A stretch of 64,000 nt of DNA from Streptomyces sp. MNU76 (GCF_020982545.1 NZ_JAJKLK010000003.1:1178001-1242000); one strand, 5' to 3'. Counted from the stretch's first letter, positions 1-8,618 are shown. Program-made: numbers and translations. The notes: generated from the letters alone by a model not told the origin.

Positions 1-21
1 AGAGTCCGCGGTGCGCGGCCG

Positions 22-999
22 TCAGGCCCCGGCCCGCGCCGCCATCCGTGCCTTGCGCGCCGCCAGCTTCTCGTCGAACTTGCGGGCCTCCGCGTCGAGT
101 CCGCCCATGTAGAGGCCGAGTTCCTCCTGCGCCTTCATGCCGTCGGGGCCGAGACCGTCGATCTCCATGATCTTCAGGAAGCGGATGACGGGCGCGAGGA
201 CGTCGTCGTGGTGGATGCGCATGTTGTAGACCTCGCCGATGGCCATCTGCGCGGCGGCCCGCTCGAAGCCGGGCATCCCGTGGCCGGGCATCCGGAAGTT
301 CACGACGACGTCGCGGACGGCCTGCATGGTGAGGTCGGGCGCGAACTCGAACGCGGCCTTCAGCAGGTTCCGGTAGAAGATCATGTGCAGGTTCTCGTCG
401 GTCGCGATGCGCGCCAGCATGCGGTCGCAGACGGGGTCACCGGAGTGGTGGCCGGTGTTGCGGTGCGACACGCGCGTGGCGAGTTCCTGGAAGGCGACGT
501 AGGCGACCGTGTGCAGCATCGAGTGCCGGTTGTCCGACTCGAAGCCCTCGCTCATGTGGGACATCCGGAACTCTTCGAGCTTGTCCGGGTCCACCGCGCG
601 CGAGGCGAGCAGATAGTCGCGCATCACGATGCCGTGCCGGCCCTCCTCCGCGGTCCAGCGGTGCACCCAGGTGCCCCAGGCGCCGTCCCGGCCGAAGAGG
701 GTGGCGATCTCGTGGTGGTAGCTGGGCAGGTTGTCCTCGGTCAGCAGGTTCACCACGAGAGCGATCCGGCCCACCTCGGAGACCTTCGACTGCCCCTTCT
801 CCCAGGCCTCGCCGTCCTCGAAGAGGCCGGGGAAGTTGCGGCCGTCGCTCCAAGGCACGTACTCGTGCGGCATCCAGTCCTTGGTGACCTTCAGGTGCCG
901 GTTGAGTTCCTTCTCGACGACTTCCTCCAGCGCGTACAGCAGCCGCGCGTCGGTCCATTCGCCGGACGGGCTGCCGAGGTGGGGAGAAGTGATCGACAC
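22..999 (-). CDS. Acyl-ACP desaturase (soluble diiron type)
   Basis: This 325-aa protein matches plant-type/actinobacterial soluble acyl-ACP desaturases, which introduce a double bond into ACP-bound saturated acyl chains in the cytoplasm. The diiron ligands can be placed: E88 in TEDNLP, E119/H122 in EEGRH, E172 in QELATR, and E202/H205 in DENLH. Length is normal for the family. The GTG start is preceded by GGAG seven bases upstream (minus strand). The gene stands alone on the minus strand. Its upstream region carries a 50-bp array of palindromes at 1062-1111 that probably binds a TetR-type lipid regulator. The family call is secure; the positional specificity of desaturation cannot be read from sequence. 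Confidence 0.93.
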   Translation of the reverse strand: MSITSPHLGSPSGEWTDARLLYALEEVVEKELNRHLKVTKDWMPHEYVPWSDGRNFPGLFEDGEAWEKGQSKVSEVGRIALVVNLLTEDNLPSYHHEIATLFGRDGAWGTWVHRWTAEEGRHGIVMRDYLLASRAVDPDKLEEFRMSHMSEGFESDNRHSMLHTVAYVAFQELATRVSHRNTGHHSGDPVCDRMLARIATDENLHMIFYRNLLKAAFEFAPDLTMQAVRDVVVNFRMPGHGMPGFERAAAQMAIGEVYNMRIHHDDVLAPVIRFLKIMEIDGLGPDGMKAQEELGLYMGGLDAEARKFDEKLAARKARMAARAGA

Positions 1000-1061
1000 A
1001 GATGCTCCAGGGGGACGTACAGGGAACGGGACGTTCGGTGCTGCCGCGGGCGGGCGACCTG

Positions 1062-1111
1062 AACCTACGGCATCGTAGGCTACGAAGCCGTAGGTTACGA
1101 TGCCGTAGGTT
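1062..1111. promoter_or_regulatory. Triple palindrome operator upstream of desaturase
   Basis: The first and last 16 bases (1062-1077 and 1096-1111) are exact reverse complements. Three palindromes sit inside: CCTACG-N4-CGTAGG at 1064-1079, CTACG-N4-CGTAG at 1080-1093, and TACG-N4-CGTA at 1096-1107. The array lies 63-112 bases upstream of the desaturase start. This layout is typical of a TetR-family repressor controlling fatty-acid desaturation. No regulator gene is adjacent, so the binding protein is inferred to act in trans. Confidence 0.75.
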
Positions 1112-1223
1112 AAGTGCGCTGTAAAGACCGCTGATCAGCGGCGTCCCCCGAGGGCTCGGCGGGCATGCCGAAGGCCCCGTGGACTCGCAGGTCCCGGGGC
1201 CGAAGAGGGGAAGCGATGACCCG
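1112..1223. other. Intergenic spacer between desaturase operator and DDAH
   Basis: This short spacer lies beyond the operator array. It contains GC-rich partial repeats such as a GCTGATCAGC palindrome near 1130-1139. No coding frame with a ribosome-binding site was seen. It could hold the 3' end of the DDAH transcript, which runs in from the right. Confidence 0.4.
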
Positions 1224-2000
1224 TCAGGCGTACAGTCCACGCAGCCGCACCGAGAGGCATGTCACACAGCCCTCGAGCTTCTCGAACTCACTGATGTCGA
1301 CCACGACGGGCTCGTAGCCGAGGTCGGAGTACAGCTCGGCGGTCTTCGGCGCGCTCGCCGCCATCAGCAGCTTGTCGCCGCCGAGGAGCACCACGTGCGC
1401 CCCGGCCTCCTCCGGCACCGGCAGGAAGCGCCCGAACAGCGACGGGGTGTCCATCTTCGGGATGTGCCCGACGACCGTGCCGTCGGGCAGCGCCGTGACC
1501 GCCGACTTCAGATGCAGCACCTTGCTCACCGGGGCGGAGACCACTCGCGCCCCGAGCGGCTCGAACGCGGCCCGCAGCTGCTGGACGCCGGCCGCGTTGG
1601 TGCGCCCGCCCCGGCCCACGAACACGGTGTCGCCGACCTTCAGGACGTCGCCGCCCTCCAGCGTGCCCGGCTCCCAGACCCAGTTCACCGAGCAGCCGAG
1701 CGCGGCCACGGCCTCCTCGATCCCCTCGGTCTCGGCCCGCCGGGACTCGGCGCCGGGGCGCGCGATCAGCGCCACGTTCTTGTACATGACGACGGTGTCC
1801 TCGACGAACACCGAGTCCGGGCAGTCGTCGGCCGGGTCCACCTCGATCGTCTCCCAGCCGTGGTCGCGCAGGGCCTCGCCGTACGCCTCCCACTGCTCGA
1901 CCGCCCGGTCGACATCCACCTCCGTGCGTTCGACGTGCGTGACGAGGCCCTCGGCCAGGCGGGGGCTGGGGCGGCGGACGAGAGCCTTCTTGCTGGGCAC
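1224..2000 (-). CDS. ddaH: Dimethylarginine dimethylaminohydrolase (DDAH)
   Basis: This 258-aa guanidino-group-modifying enzyme would hydrolyse Nω-methylated arginines to citrulline and (di)methylamine. Conserved features are the FVEDTVV motif (about 65-71), the GTLEGGDVL segment (112-120), catalytic His163 in LHLKSAV, and the C-terminal GCVTCLS with the likely nucleophile Cys248. The open frame extends upstream, but GTG at 2000 is chosen because GGAG lies eight bases before it and homologues begin at this PSKKALVRRPS segment. It is monocistronic on the minus strand. The exact substrate within the DDAH/arginine deiminase group is inferred. Confidence 0.9.
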   Translation of the reverse strand: MPSKKALVRRPSPRLAEGLVTHVERTEVDVDRAVEQWEAYGEALRDHGWETIEVDPADDCPDSVFVEDTVVMYKNVALIARPGAESRRAETEGIEEAVAALGCSVNWVWEPGTLEGGDVLKVGDTVFVGRGGRTNAAGVQQLRAAFEPLGARVVSAPVSKVLHLKSAVTALPDGTVVGHIPKMDTPSLFGRFLPVPEEAGAHVVLLGGDKLLMAASAPKTAELYSDLGYEPVVVDISEFEKLEGCVTCLSVRLRGLYA

Positions 2001-2182
2001 GTGGGTGACTCCGAATCGGACGACGGTTTTCCGGCGCCCGTGAAGCGACGCCGGTCCGCCATCATGCAGTCCCGGCCCACCAGGACAAAACCCCGGGACA
2101 GGCTGTGGCCCTCCTGAGTTACTCGGCGGTTGCCGACCGGTCGGCGAGAGCCCAGGTCGGCCGGCCCCCGGCGCCGCCCGGA

Positions 2183-3814
2183 TCAGTCGGCCGTCCAGAG
2201 TTCCTCCGGGGTGGTCGCCCGCAGCTCTCCCTCCTCCATCAGCAGCCACCGTGTGATCCCGATCGACTCCAGGAACGGCAGGTCGTGGCTGGCCACGATC
2301 AGTGCGCCCTCGTACCCCTCCAACGCGGTCGTCAGCTGTCGCACGCTCGCCATGTCGAGGTTGTTCGTCGGCTCGTCCAGCATCAGCAGCTGCGGTGCGG
2401 GCTCGGCGAGCATCAGGGCGGCCAGGGCGGCGCGGAAGCGCTCCCCGCCGGAGAGCGTGGCTGCCTGCTGGTCGGCCCGGGCGCCTCGGAACAGGAAGCG
2501 GGCGAGGCGCGCCCGGATCCGGTTGTTGGTCGCGTCCGGCGCGAACCTGGCCACGTTCTCGGCGACCGTCAGCCCGTCGTCGAGGACGTCGAGCCGCTGC
2601 GGCAGGAACCGCGTCGGGACGTGCGCCCTCGACTCGCCGCTGACCGGCTCCAGCTCGCCAGCGATGGTCCGCAGCAGCGTGGTCTTGCCCGAGCCGTTGC
2701 GGCCGACCAACGCGATCCGCTCCGGGCCGCGCAGATCGAGGCCGCCCGCCACTCGGGCGCCGTACCTCAGTTCCAGGTCCAGCAGGGTGAGCACGGTACG
2801 GCCCGGAGGTACGGCCGTGTACGGCAGCTCGACGCGGATCTCGTCCTCGTCCCGTACGGCCTCCACCGCCTCGTCGAGGCGTTCCCTCGCCCCGGCGAGC
2901 CGTTCCTCGTGCAGGATGCGGTGCTTGCCGGCGGACTCCTGGGCCGCCCGTTTGCGCGCGTGTGCGACGATCTTCGGCACCCGCTTCTGGTCCTGCATCT
3001 TCTGCCCGAACCGTTTGCGCCGGGCCAACTTGACCTGTGCGTCGACCAGTTCGCGTTTCTGCTTCTTCAGATCCGTCTCGGCGACCCGCACCATCCGTTC
3101 GGCCGCCTCCTGTTCGACGGCGAGTGCCTCCTCGTACGCGGAGAAGTTGCCGCCGTACCAGGTGACCTCGCCGGAGTGCAGATCGGCGATCTGGGCGACC
3201 AGGTCCAGGAGTTCACGGTCGTGGCTGACCACGACCAGCACTCCGGACCACGCCTCGACCGCGTCGTACAGCCTGCGTCGCGCGTACAGGTCGAGGTTGT
3301 TGGTCGGCTCGTCCAGGAGGAGGACGTCGGGGCGGCGCAGCAGCAGCGCGGCCAGCCGCAGCAGCACCGACTCGCCGCCCGAGACCTCGCCGATGGTGCG
3401 GTCCAGATCGACGTGGCCCAGCCCGAGCCCGCCGAGGGTCGCCAGTGCGCGTTCCTCGACGTCCCAGTCGTCGCCGATCGCCGCGAAGTGCTCCTCGGCC
3501 ACGTCACCGGCCTCGATGGCGTGCAGCGCGGCGCGGGCGGTGGCGATGCCGAGCGCTTCGTCGACCCTCAGGCCGGTGTCGAGCGTGACGTTCTGCGGCA
3601 GGTAGCCGACCTCGCCGGCCACCCGCACGGTGCCGTCGGACGGGGTGAGTTCACCGGCGATCAGCTTCAACAGGGTTGACTTCCCCGACCCGTTGACGCC
3701 GACGAGTCCGGTCCGGCCGGGGCCGAACGCCAACTGCAGATCCTCGAAGACGGGGGTGCCGTCGGGCCAGGCGAAGGACAGGGAGGCGCAGGTGAGGGAA
3801 AGGGGAGTAGACAT
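2183..3814 (-). CDS. ABC-F family ATPase
   Basis: This 543-aa protein has two tandem ABC ATPase domains and no membrane segments, the layout of ABC-F translation or antibiotic-resistance factors that act on the ribosome. Domain 1 has Walker A GVNGSGKST (near residue 40), signature VSGGES and Walker B LLLDEPTNNLD. Domain 2 repeats these as GRNGSGKTT, LSGGERFRAAL and LMLDEPTNNLD. A charged linker rich in Lys/Arg (KKQKRELVDAQ) joins them. The start at 3814 (MSTPLSL) has GAGG upstream; the open frame runs 45 codons further without a better site. The long leader at 3815-4098 hints at attenuation control. The drug or translational target is unknown. Confidence 0.88.
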   Translation of the reverse strand: MSTPLSLTCASLSFAWPDGTPVFEDLQLAFGPGRTGLVGVNGSGKSTLLKLIAGELTPSDGTVRVAGEVGYLPQNVTLDTGLRVDEALGIATARAALHAIEAGDVAEEHFAAIGDDWDVEERALATLGGLGLGHVDLDRTIGEVSGGESVLLRLAALLLRRPDVLLLDEPTNNLDLYARRRLYDAVEAWSGVLVVVSHDRELLDLVAQIADLHSGEVTWYGGNFSAYEEALAVEQEAAERMVRVAETDLKKQKRELVDAQVKLARRKRFGQKMQDQKRVPKIVAHARKRAAQESAGKHRILHEERLAGARERLDEAVEAVRDEDEIRVELPYTAVPPGRTVLTLLDLELRYGARVAGGLDLRGPERIALVGRNGSGKTTLLRTIAGELEPVSGESRAHVPTRFLPQRLDVLDDGLTVAENVARFAPDATNNRIRARLARFLFRGARADQQAATLSGGERFRAALAALMLAEPAPQLLMLDEPTNNLDMASVRQLTTALEGYEGALIVASHDLPFLESIGITRWLLMEEGELRATTPEELWTAD

Positions 3815-4098
3815 GAGGAACCTCGCGGGTGAGGGAAGCGGCCAGGGGCGACGCGTTCGAAACACCGCGAGGGCGACATACGACGGGGGCGAGAGAAAGG
3901 CCCGCTGCCGAAGGGACGGCTGTACGCCGAGGTCGCACGCTACGCACACAGGGGCGCCGGGATACGGCGGGCTGTGTGACGCGGTGTCTCAGGACCTCAG
4001 ACGAGCAACGTCCTTCTCCAATCGACGGCAACAGGACCGTGGAACAACGTACGGACGGGCCGGAGGGGTGTCAACGCAATTGATCGGCACCCGGATCG
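3815..4098 (-). other. Long untranslated leader of the ABC-F gene
   Basis: About 280 bases upstream of the ABC-F start hold no convincing gene. On the minus strand, a GTG-initiated frame from 3949 reads through into the ABC-F frame without a stop and begins with a Cys-rich segment. It lacks a good Shine-Dalgarno. Resistance-type ABC-F genes are often controlled by ribosome-mediated attenuation in such leaders, so a regulatory role is plausible but not shown. Confidence 0.35.
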
Positions 4099-4123
4099 GC
4101 CGCCCCCGGCGGAGCGGGGCGGC
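4099..4123 (-). terminator. GC hairpin downstream of SsgA-like gene
   Basis: GCCGCCCC at 4099-4106 pairs perfectly with GGGGCGGC at 4116-4123 around a 9-base loop. It lies 33 bases past the stop of the SsgA-like gene. It is a probable rho-independent-like terminator without a U tract, as is common in Streptomyces. Confidence 0.5.
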
Positions 4124-4155
4124 GTCTGGGGGTGGGCCCTCGGCGGGTCGGGGCC

Positions 4156-4572
4156 TCAGCAGGCGTCGCGCATCAGCTCGGCCAGATCGTGGTCCAGGTC
4201 CACTTGGTGGTGTTCCAGGCCGAGCGGCACCAGATCCATCGACCGCTCCAGGAAGCGCCGTACCTCGTCGGCGTGCACGTGCACCACGGCCGTGCCCTCC
4301 GGGGCGTGGAACTCCAGGACCAGCCGGTCGTAGCCGTACGGGCGGACGCGTACGTCGCCGTAGCCGACCGGGTCCTCCATACCGGTGACGAGCAGTTCGC
4401 GGGCGAAGGTCCAGCAGACCTCGACCCCCTCCAGCGTGGCCGGGGCGGGGAAGGTCATACGGACGGCGAACGGGTCGCTGCGGTCGTAGTGGAGCGTGGC
4501 GGGAATGCTCGGCATCCGCGGTGCGGCGGCGACGAGACGGGCCTCTACGGGCTGCTCGATGACGGTGGACAA
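4156..4572 (-). CDS. SsgA-like sporulation/cell-division protein
   Basis: This 138-aa protein belongs to the actinomycete-specific SsgA-like (SALP) family, which controls septum placement, peptidoglycan remodelling and spore maturation. Typical features are the N-terminal beta-rich segment LHYDRSDPFAVRMTF and the WTFARELLVTGM and GYGDVRVRP blocks, with family-normal length. The start is inferred to be TTG at 4572, because GAGGGAG lies seven bases upstream and family alignments begin here; no ATG or GTG fits. It is divergent from the YCF48-like gene. Which SALP subtype (SsgB-G) it represents cannot be assigned. Confidence 0.85.
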   Translation of the reverse strand: MSTVIEQPVEARLVAAAPRMPSIPATLHYDRSDPFAVRMTFPAPATLEGVEVCWTFARELLVTGMEDPVGYGDVRVRPYGYDRLVLEFHAPEGTAVVHVHADEVRRFLERSMDLVPLGLEHHQVDLDHDLAELMRDAC

Positions 4573-4819
4573 CGCCTTGCTCCCTCGTGACGGGTGGACG
4601 GATTCCGGTTGACTGCGGCCGGGCATATGCAAAGACGCCGGATCGGGCCGATCCGTGCACATGAGGTTCGAGTGACCTCTGTCACCGGGCCCAATCACTG
4701 GGGTGATCCATTTCTCATCCCGTGTCCCGGGATATGGGAGAGGACACCGGACGCCGCCCGGTGGTTCCCGGCGAAGGCCATCTGGACGGCACCCCCTCGC
4801 TGCACTAGCTTCGCCCGCC
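4573..4819. promoter_or_regulatory. Divergent promoter region with three inverted repeats
   Basis: This 247-base gap separates the divergent ssg-like and YCF48-like genes. It holds a perfect 8-1-8 palindrome at 4639-4655 (half-site CGGATCGG), GTGAC-N4-GTCAC at 4672-4685, and ATCAC-N4-GTGAT at 4694-4707. These are candidate operators for one or both genes. No small gene is evident. Confidence 0.45.
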
Positions 4820-5913
4820 ATGAGGGGCATGGGGCAGTCGAGAAGGACGAGTCGGACGAGTCGGACGATGACGACGGGACTGGCCGCGGCGGCACTCGCC
4901 GCCGCCCTGGCGGTGCCCGCGCAGGCACACGGGGACGGCCGTCCCCCGCACTGGGAACTGAAGGAGACCGGCACCGACGTGCGCTTTCGCGGACTGGCCG
5001 CGGTCAGCCGGAACAGCGCGTGGCTGGCGGGTTCCGCCGGCACCGTGCTCCGCACCGGCGACGGGGGCAGGACCTGGCGCAATGTCTCACCGCCCGGCGC
5101 ACAGGAACTGCAGTTCCGGGACATCGAGGCATTCGACGCACGCCGGGCGGTCGTCCTGGCCATCGGCGAGGGCGAGGCCTCCCGTGTGTACCGCACGGAC
5201 GACGGCGGCGAGACCTGGACCGAGTCCTTCCGCAACACCGACCCGCGCGCCTTCTACGACTGCCTCACCTTCTTCGACCCCCGCCACGGGCTGGCCATGA
5301 GCGACCCGGTCGACGGCAGGTTCCGCATCCTGTCCACCGAGGACGGCGGCCGCTCCTGGGAGGTCCTGCCGAACGAGGGCATGCCCCCGGCCCTGGAGGG
5401 CGAGGCGGGCTTCGCGGCGAGCGGGCAGTGCCTGGTCAGCTCGGGGCCGCGCGATGTGTGGCTGGCGACCGGAGGGGCGGCCCGCGCGCGCGTGCTGCAC
5501 TCCGCCGACCGGGGGCGCACCTGGACGGTCGCCGACACCCCCGTACCGGCCGGCGACCCGGCCCGGGGCGTCTTCGCGCTGGCCTTCCGCGACCGGGCGC
5601 ACGGCATCGCCGTCGGCGGCGACTACCGCGCCGAACAGCCGTCACCGCAGGCCGCGGCCACCACCGGCGACGCGGGCCGCACCTGGACGCCCGCCGCGCA
5701 GCCCCCGCCCGCCTACCGCTCCGGCGTCGCCTGGCTCCCGTACAGCCGTACGACCGCTCTCGCCGTCGGCCCCACGGGGACCGACCTCACCACCGACGGC
5801 GGCCGCACCTGGCGCACGGTCGATACCGGGTCGTACGACACGGTCGACTGCACACCGGACCGGGGCTGCTGGGCGGCGGGGAGCGGGGACGGGTGGCCCG
5901 GCTGGAGAACTGA
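4820..5913 (+). CDS. Secreted YCF48/BNR-repeat beta-propeller protein (1-nt frameshift)
   Basis: With one base restored this is a 364-aa protein. An N-terminal signal peptide (hydrophobic AAAALAAALA then AQA) leads to repeated GDGGRTW, DDGGETW, EDGGRSW and TDGGRTW motifs of the BNR/YCF48 (photosystem II stability factor-like) propeller fold. It is probably an extracellular or membrane-surface protein. The frame breaks in the four-G run at 5878-5881: adding one G gives the expected ending CWAAGERGRVARLEN and stop at 5913, whereas the observed frame runs on into unrelated sequence. ATG 4820 is used; ATG 4829 and 4868 are alternatives and no strong ribosome-binding site decides between them. No enzymatic activity can be assigned. 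Confidence 0.75.
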
Positions 5914-6011
5914 CGCGCGCGTCGGCGTTCCGCCAGGTGGGCGGGTACGGGGTTGTTCCCGCCGAGAGGGGTACTTGTGGCGTGTTCGAATCACGAAAGG
6001 AGCGATCGGTC

Positions 6012-6338
6012 ATGCCACGCGGTTCGAGCCCGAAGAGGGAACGCCAGTACGAGCACATCAAGGAGAGCGCCGAGGACCGCGGTGAGAGCGAGTCGCGCGC
6101 CAAGGAGATCGCCGCCCGGACCGTCAACAAGGAACGCGCCCGCTCCGGCGAGTCCAAGACCGCGAGCCGCACCTCCACCCAGGACATGTCGTCGAGCAAG
6201 CGCGGCGGGCAACGTTCGCACAAGGGATCCGAGGGACCCACGTACGACCAGCTCTACGCCGAGGCGAAGCGGCGCAACATCCAGGGCCGTTCGGACATGG
6301 ACAAGAGCCAGCTCAAGCGCGCCCTGGGCGACAAGTAG
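6012..6338 (+). CDS. Small basic 'plasmid stabilization'-like protein with Rho-N-like tail
   Basis: This 108-aa, highly charged protein is probably disordered for most of its length. It ends in a short helical Rho-N/SAP-like segment (YDQLYAEAKRRNIQGRSDM). Such proteins are widely annotated in Streptomyces as plasmid stabilization proteins, but that function is not demonstrated. AAAGGAG nine bases upstream of ATG 6012 supports the start. It lies between the YCF48-like gene and nfi on the same strand. A nucleic-acid-binding role is inferred from the basic composition only. Confidence 0.75.
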   Translation: MPRGSSPKRERQYEHIKESAEDRGESESRAKEIAARTVNKERARSGESKTASRTSTQDMSSSKRGGQRSHKGSEGPTYDQLYAEAKRRNIQGRSDMDKSQLKRALGDK

Positions 6339-6384
6339 CCCGGGGCGGCGCGCCCGTGACGGGATGCGTACGCTCGTCGGCACC

Positions 6385-7074
6385 ATGACGACCGTACGCA
6401 TCCCGGCGGGCTGGCCCGCCACCGAAGAGCAAGCCCTCGCCGTGCAGGACGAGTTGCGGGGGAAGGTGGTGCTCGACGAGACCGGACCACCGCCGGGCAG
6501 CGGCCGGGTCACCGGCGTCGACGTGGCGTACGACGACGAGCGGAACGTGGTCGCGGCGGCGGCCGTGGTGCTGGACGCGGCCACGCTCGACGTGGTCGCC
6601 GAGGCCACGGCGACCGGGCAGGTCTCCTTCCCCTACGTCCCCGGCCTGCTGGCCTTCCGCGAGATCCCGACGGTGCTGGCCGCGCTCGACGCGCTGCCGT
6701 GCGACCCCGGCCTCGTCGTCTGCGACGGCTACGGCCTCGCGCATCCGCGCCGCTTCGGCCTCGCCGCGCACCTCGGCGTCCTCACCGGCCTCCCCACGAT
6801 CGGCGTCGCCAAGAACCCCTTCACCTTCACCTACGACGATCCGGGCGCCGCGCGCGGCAGCGCGTCCCCGCTCCTCGCGGGCACCGAGGAGGTGGGCCGC
6901 GCACTGCGCACCCGCGACGCCGTCAAGCCGGTCTTCGTCTCCGTCGGCCACCGCGTCGACCTGGACAACGCCTGCGCCCACACCCTCGCCCTCACCCCGT
7001 CCTACCGCCTCCCGGAGACCACCCGCAGGGCCGACTCCCTGTGCCGCGAGGCCCTCCGGACGACGACGTCCTGA
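6385..7074 (+). CDS. nfi: Endonuclease V (deoxyinosine 3' endonuclease)
   Basis: This 229-aa endonuclease V would cut the second phosphodiester 3' to deoxyinosine to start repair of deaminated adenine. Family motifs are GVDVAYDDE (catalytic Asp in the first strand), YVPGLLAFRE, VCDGYGLAHPRRFGLAAHLGV and IGVAKNPF. ATG 6385 gives family-normal length; ATG 6364 (MRTLVGTMTT) is an alternative seven codons earlier. It follows the small basic protein by 46 bases and may be cotranscribed. Confidence 0.9.
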   Translation: MTTVRIPAGWPATEEQALAVQDELRGKVVLDETGPPPGSGRVTGVDVAYDDERNVVAAAAVVLDAATLDVVAEATATGQVSFPYVPGLLAFREIPTVLAALDALPCDPGLVVCDGYGLAHPRRFGLAAHLGVLTGLPTIGVAKNPFTFTYDDPGAARGSASPLLAGTEEVGRALRTRDAVKPVFVSVGHRVDLDNACAHTLALTPSYRLPETTRRADSLCREALRTTTS

Positions 7075-7102
7075 CGCGAAGCCGGGGGTCGCACAAGAGG
7101 CT

Positions 7103-7126
7103 TGAGTACGAACTGAGTACCTGTAC
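7103..7126 (+). promoter_or_regulatory. TGAGTAC direct repeats upstream of small membrane protein
   Basis: TGAGTAC occurs at 7103-7109 and 7114-7120, exactly 11 bases apart (one helical turn), followed by CTGTAC. The array lies 40 bases before the ATG at 7166 and downstream of nfi. It is a candidate activator or sigma-factor site; the binding protein is unknown. Confidence 0.4.
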
Positions 7127-7165
7127 GGATGCCGGTGCGTCGTCATGATCGGCAGGCTGTGCCGT

Positions 7166-7312
7166 ATGACGACGCACCGAGCCCCGAAGCCCGCCGCCGG
7201 CCCCACCCAGTCGGTCGAGCGTGCCGTGACGACCGGCCTGCTCCTCGCCGTGTTCGCCGGACTGGCCTGGATCGCCGGGATGGTCTACACGCTGACCGGG
7301 TGGGCGCAGTAG
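7166..7312 (+). CDS. Small single-pass membrane protein (48 aa)
   Basis: This short frame encodes a polar N-terminus (MTTHRAPKPAAGPTQSVE) followed by one hydrophobic helix, TTGLLLAVFAGLAWIAGMVY, and a short tail. The codon bias is GC3-rich as in neighbouring genes, and the layout resembles many small Streptomyces membrane peptides. No classical ribosome-binding site lies before ATG 7166, so confidence is moderate. Function is unknown. It sits between nfi and the convergent reductase gene. Confidence 0.6.
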   Translation: MTTHRAPKPAAGPTQSVERAVTTGLLLAVFAGLAWIAGMVYTLTGWAQ

Positions 7313-7333
7313 ACCGGTCGGCGCCTCACCCTG

Positions 7334-8515
7334 TCACCGGGTCGCCGCCACCCGGAACGTGATCCCCGCCGCGCGGAGCCGCTCGATCAGCGCGTCGCCC
7401 ATCGCGACCGCCGTCGTGACCTGCCCCGCCGTGGCCGGGAGGTCGTCGAGGGCCAGGCACAGGGCGGACTCGGCGAACATCTTCGCCGTCTCGCCGTAGC
7501 CGGGATCGCCGCCCGCGACCTCCGTGAAGACCCGGCGTCCGCCGCCCTCGCCGACGAACCGCACCGAGAACCAGCTCCTCGCCCGCTTCTCCGCGCTCGG
7601 GCCCTCGCCCGGCTTGAGCCGGTCGCCCAGCCAGCGCCGTACGGGGGGCACCTGGGCGGCGGCGACGACCGCGCCGACGAATGCGACCCCGCCCACCGCG
7701 AAGGGCAGCGTTTTGACGGCCGCGTAATGGCGGTAGCGGAAGTCCGGCCCGTAGCGCCGCAGGGCGCGCGCCGAGCGCTGCACCACCTGCGCGTCGATGG
7801 TCGGCAGCGGCAGCGCCCACGCCCCGACCTCCTTCGCGAACCGGGGAGCGCTCACCGGCGCGTACGCCCGGCGCCCCACCAGCCGCGGTTCGTGCCGCTT
7901 GCGGTCCCGTGCGGCGGCCATCGTCTCCCGGCCGCGGGAGAACCCGGTGAGCGCGGAGTTGAACGTGCCGCCCGAGAACATGCCCTCGGCGCGCACGAAT
8001 CCGTCCACGGTGATCGGCGCGTCCTCCGGGAGCTGACACACCGTGAAGTAGGCGCCCAGGTCGTGCGGTATCGAGTCGAAGCCGGCGGCGTGCACGATGC
8101 GGGCGCCGGTCTCCCGCGCGCGGGCGTCGTGCCGGACGAACGTCAGATCGACGAACTCGGGTTCACCGGTGAGATCCAGATAGTCGGTTCCCTCGTCCGC
8201 GCAGGCGGCCACCAACTCCTCGCCGTGGGTGATGTACGGACCGACGGTCGTGGCCACCACCCGTGCCTGACGGGCGAGTTCGCGCACGGCGTCCGGATCG
8301 GACCCGTCCGCCCGGAGCACACCGATCCCCGCGCCGCCGGGCAGCCGCTCGCGCAGCGCGGCGAGCTTCTCCGCGTTGCGCCCGGCGATCGCCCAGCGCA
8401 GCCCTTCGGGCGCGTTGGCGGCGAGATACTCCGCGGTGAGCTCCCCGACGAACCCCGTGGCCCCGTAGAGCACGATGTCGTACGCCCGCTCCGCCCTGTC
8501 CTGCCCGTTGCTCAT
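7334..8515 (-). CDS. Saccharopine dehydrogenase-like / trans-acting enoyl reductase family protein
   Basis: This 393-aa protein has an N-terminal NAD(P)-binding Rossmann motif (YGATGFVGELTAEYL) and is similar throughout to the saccharopine-dehydrogenase-like family that includes mycobacterial trans-acting enoyl reductases for lipid synthesis. A central hydrophobic stretch (GGVAFVGAVVAAAQV) may contact membrane. The start at 8515 has GAGGGG five bases upstream. It is divergent from the MmcQ/YjbR gene with about 100 bases between. A lipid reductase role is inferred; true saccharopine dehydrogenase activity is unlikely. Confidence 0.82.
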   Translation of the reverse strand: MSNGQDRAERAYDIVLYGATGFVGELTAEYLAANAPEGLRWAIAGRNAEKLAALRERLPGGAGIGVLRADGSDPDAVRELARQARVVATTVGPYITHGEELVAACADEGTDYLDLTGEPEFVDLTFVRHDARARETGARIVHAAGFDSIPHDLGAYFTVCQLPEDAPITVDGFVRAEGMFSGGTFNSALTGFSRGRETMAAARDRKRHEPRLVGRRAYAPVSAPRFAKEVGAWALPLPTIDAQVVQRSARALRRYGPDFRYRHYAAVKTLPFAVGGVAFVGAVVAAAQVPPVRRWLGDRLKPGEGPSAEKRARSWFSVRFVGEGGGRRVFTEVAGGDPGYGETAKMFAESALCLALDDLPATAGQVTTAVAMGDALIERLRAAGITFRVAATR

Positions 8516-8618
8516 GGAACCCCTCAGCACTCGCCCACGGCCCGTCCACGCGCCGTTGTCGGTCGCTGAGGCTAGCGTGAGGGACGAGCAGCCGCGTGCG
8601 CGGGATCCGGAGGTGGCC

